From NCBI RefSeq assembly GCF_000818395.1, contig NZ_JWJG01000028.1:2275185-2339184 (forward strand): 64,000 nt of DNA. The letters are read 5' to 3'. The notes under the pieces are model-generated. The model had not been told where the DNA came from and made no database searches. It worked only from the letters and a program-made list of their open reading frames with translations. This document shows, piece after piece, positions 63,914-64,000 of the stretch. Made by a program: the position numbers and the translations under genes. The stretch is from Noviherbaspirillum autotrophicum. GTDB taxonomy: Bacteria > Pseudomonadota > Gammaproteobacteria > Burkholderiales > Burkholderiaceae_D. The first letter of the stretch is position 1. Every line of letters begins with the position of its first letter.

Positions 63914-64000
63914 AATGACATTGAATATATTCTTCTATGCAGCGTTTTGCGGTTTTTTCTAAAAACCTCTTGCGCAGTGGATGGCGGCTTGCTATAGTTC

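Overview
This window is G+C-rich chromosomal DNA with betaproteobacterial gene content. The best guess is Burkholderiales, Oxalobacteraceae-like; this is inferred from gene families (class I fumarase, DUF2917 and DUF4148 proteins, an entericidin, TIGR00645/YqhA, MurI next to tRNA-His) and is not proven by any single marker. Coding density is high. Many neighbours are joined by ATGA overlaps, so several operons can be read directly from the sequence.

Layout. 1-2.9 kb and 6.8-10.0 kb hold a glycan (LPS/exopolysaccharide-like) locus: a GmhB-type HAD phosphatase cut by the left edge, an SDR, a GT4 glycosyltransferase, then GT2, radical SAM and GT4 genes. A NodU-type carbamoyltransferase and a UDP-glucuronate decarboxylase-like epimerase at 15.3-18.1 kb probably belong to the same pathway. 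Envelope and stress genes are interleaved: a glycine-zipper lipoprotein, MscS, a PRC-barrel protein, an Atm1-type ABC exporter, a START-Hsp20 fusion, a CPA1 antiporter and a SemiSWEET-like protein. 18.3-20.7 kb has a FAD-Rieske oxidoreductase and an alpha/beta hydrolase homologue lacking its nucleophile. 20.7-24.9 kb is a compact amidoligase operon (C39-like peptidase, RLAN/RimK ATP-grasp, GCS2 ligase, N-formylglutamate amidohydrolase-like), the best candidate for a poorly described system. 25.3-30.6 kb has a secreted protein, an AI-2E family transporter, an entericidin, a YqjD/YqjE-type cluster and PilU.

30.8-38.9 kb is a patchwork of small accessory genes (DUF6714-like, DUF1801, methyltransferase, AHSA1, GFA, LysR/DUF2917, GST, phosphoribosyltransferase plus hydrolase, YihY). 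39.2-44.4 kb has a triple-repeat secreted protein and an efflux operon (TolC, HlyD, two ABC-2 permeases) with no ATPase gene. 45.1-50.8 kb is a group 3b NAD(P)-linked [NiFe] hydrogenase operon in the order beta, gamma, small, large, protease, flanked by two CBS-domain genes. 51-58.6 kb is core: tRNA-His, MurI, MarR, fumarase, YqhA and acetyl-CoA synthetase.

From tRNA-Ser (58.75 kb) to the right edge the DNA is visibly more A+T-rich. It starts with a tyrosine integrase directly downstream of the tRNA and carries genes of unknown function, so it is probably an integrated island whose far end is uncertain or outside the window.

Start codons were chosen from ribosome-binding sites, overlaps and family alignment from memory. 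No database search was possible, so all family names are recognition calls.
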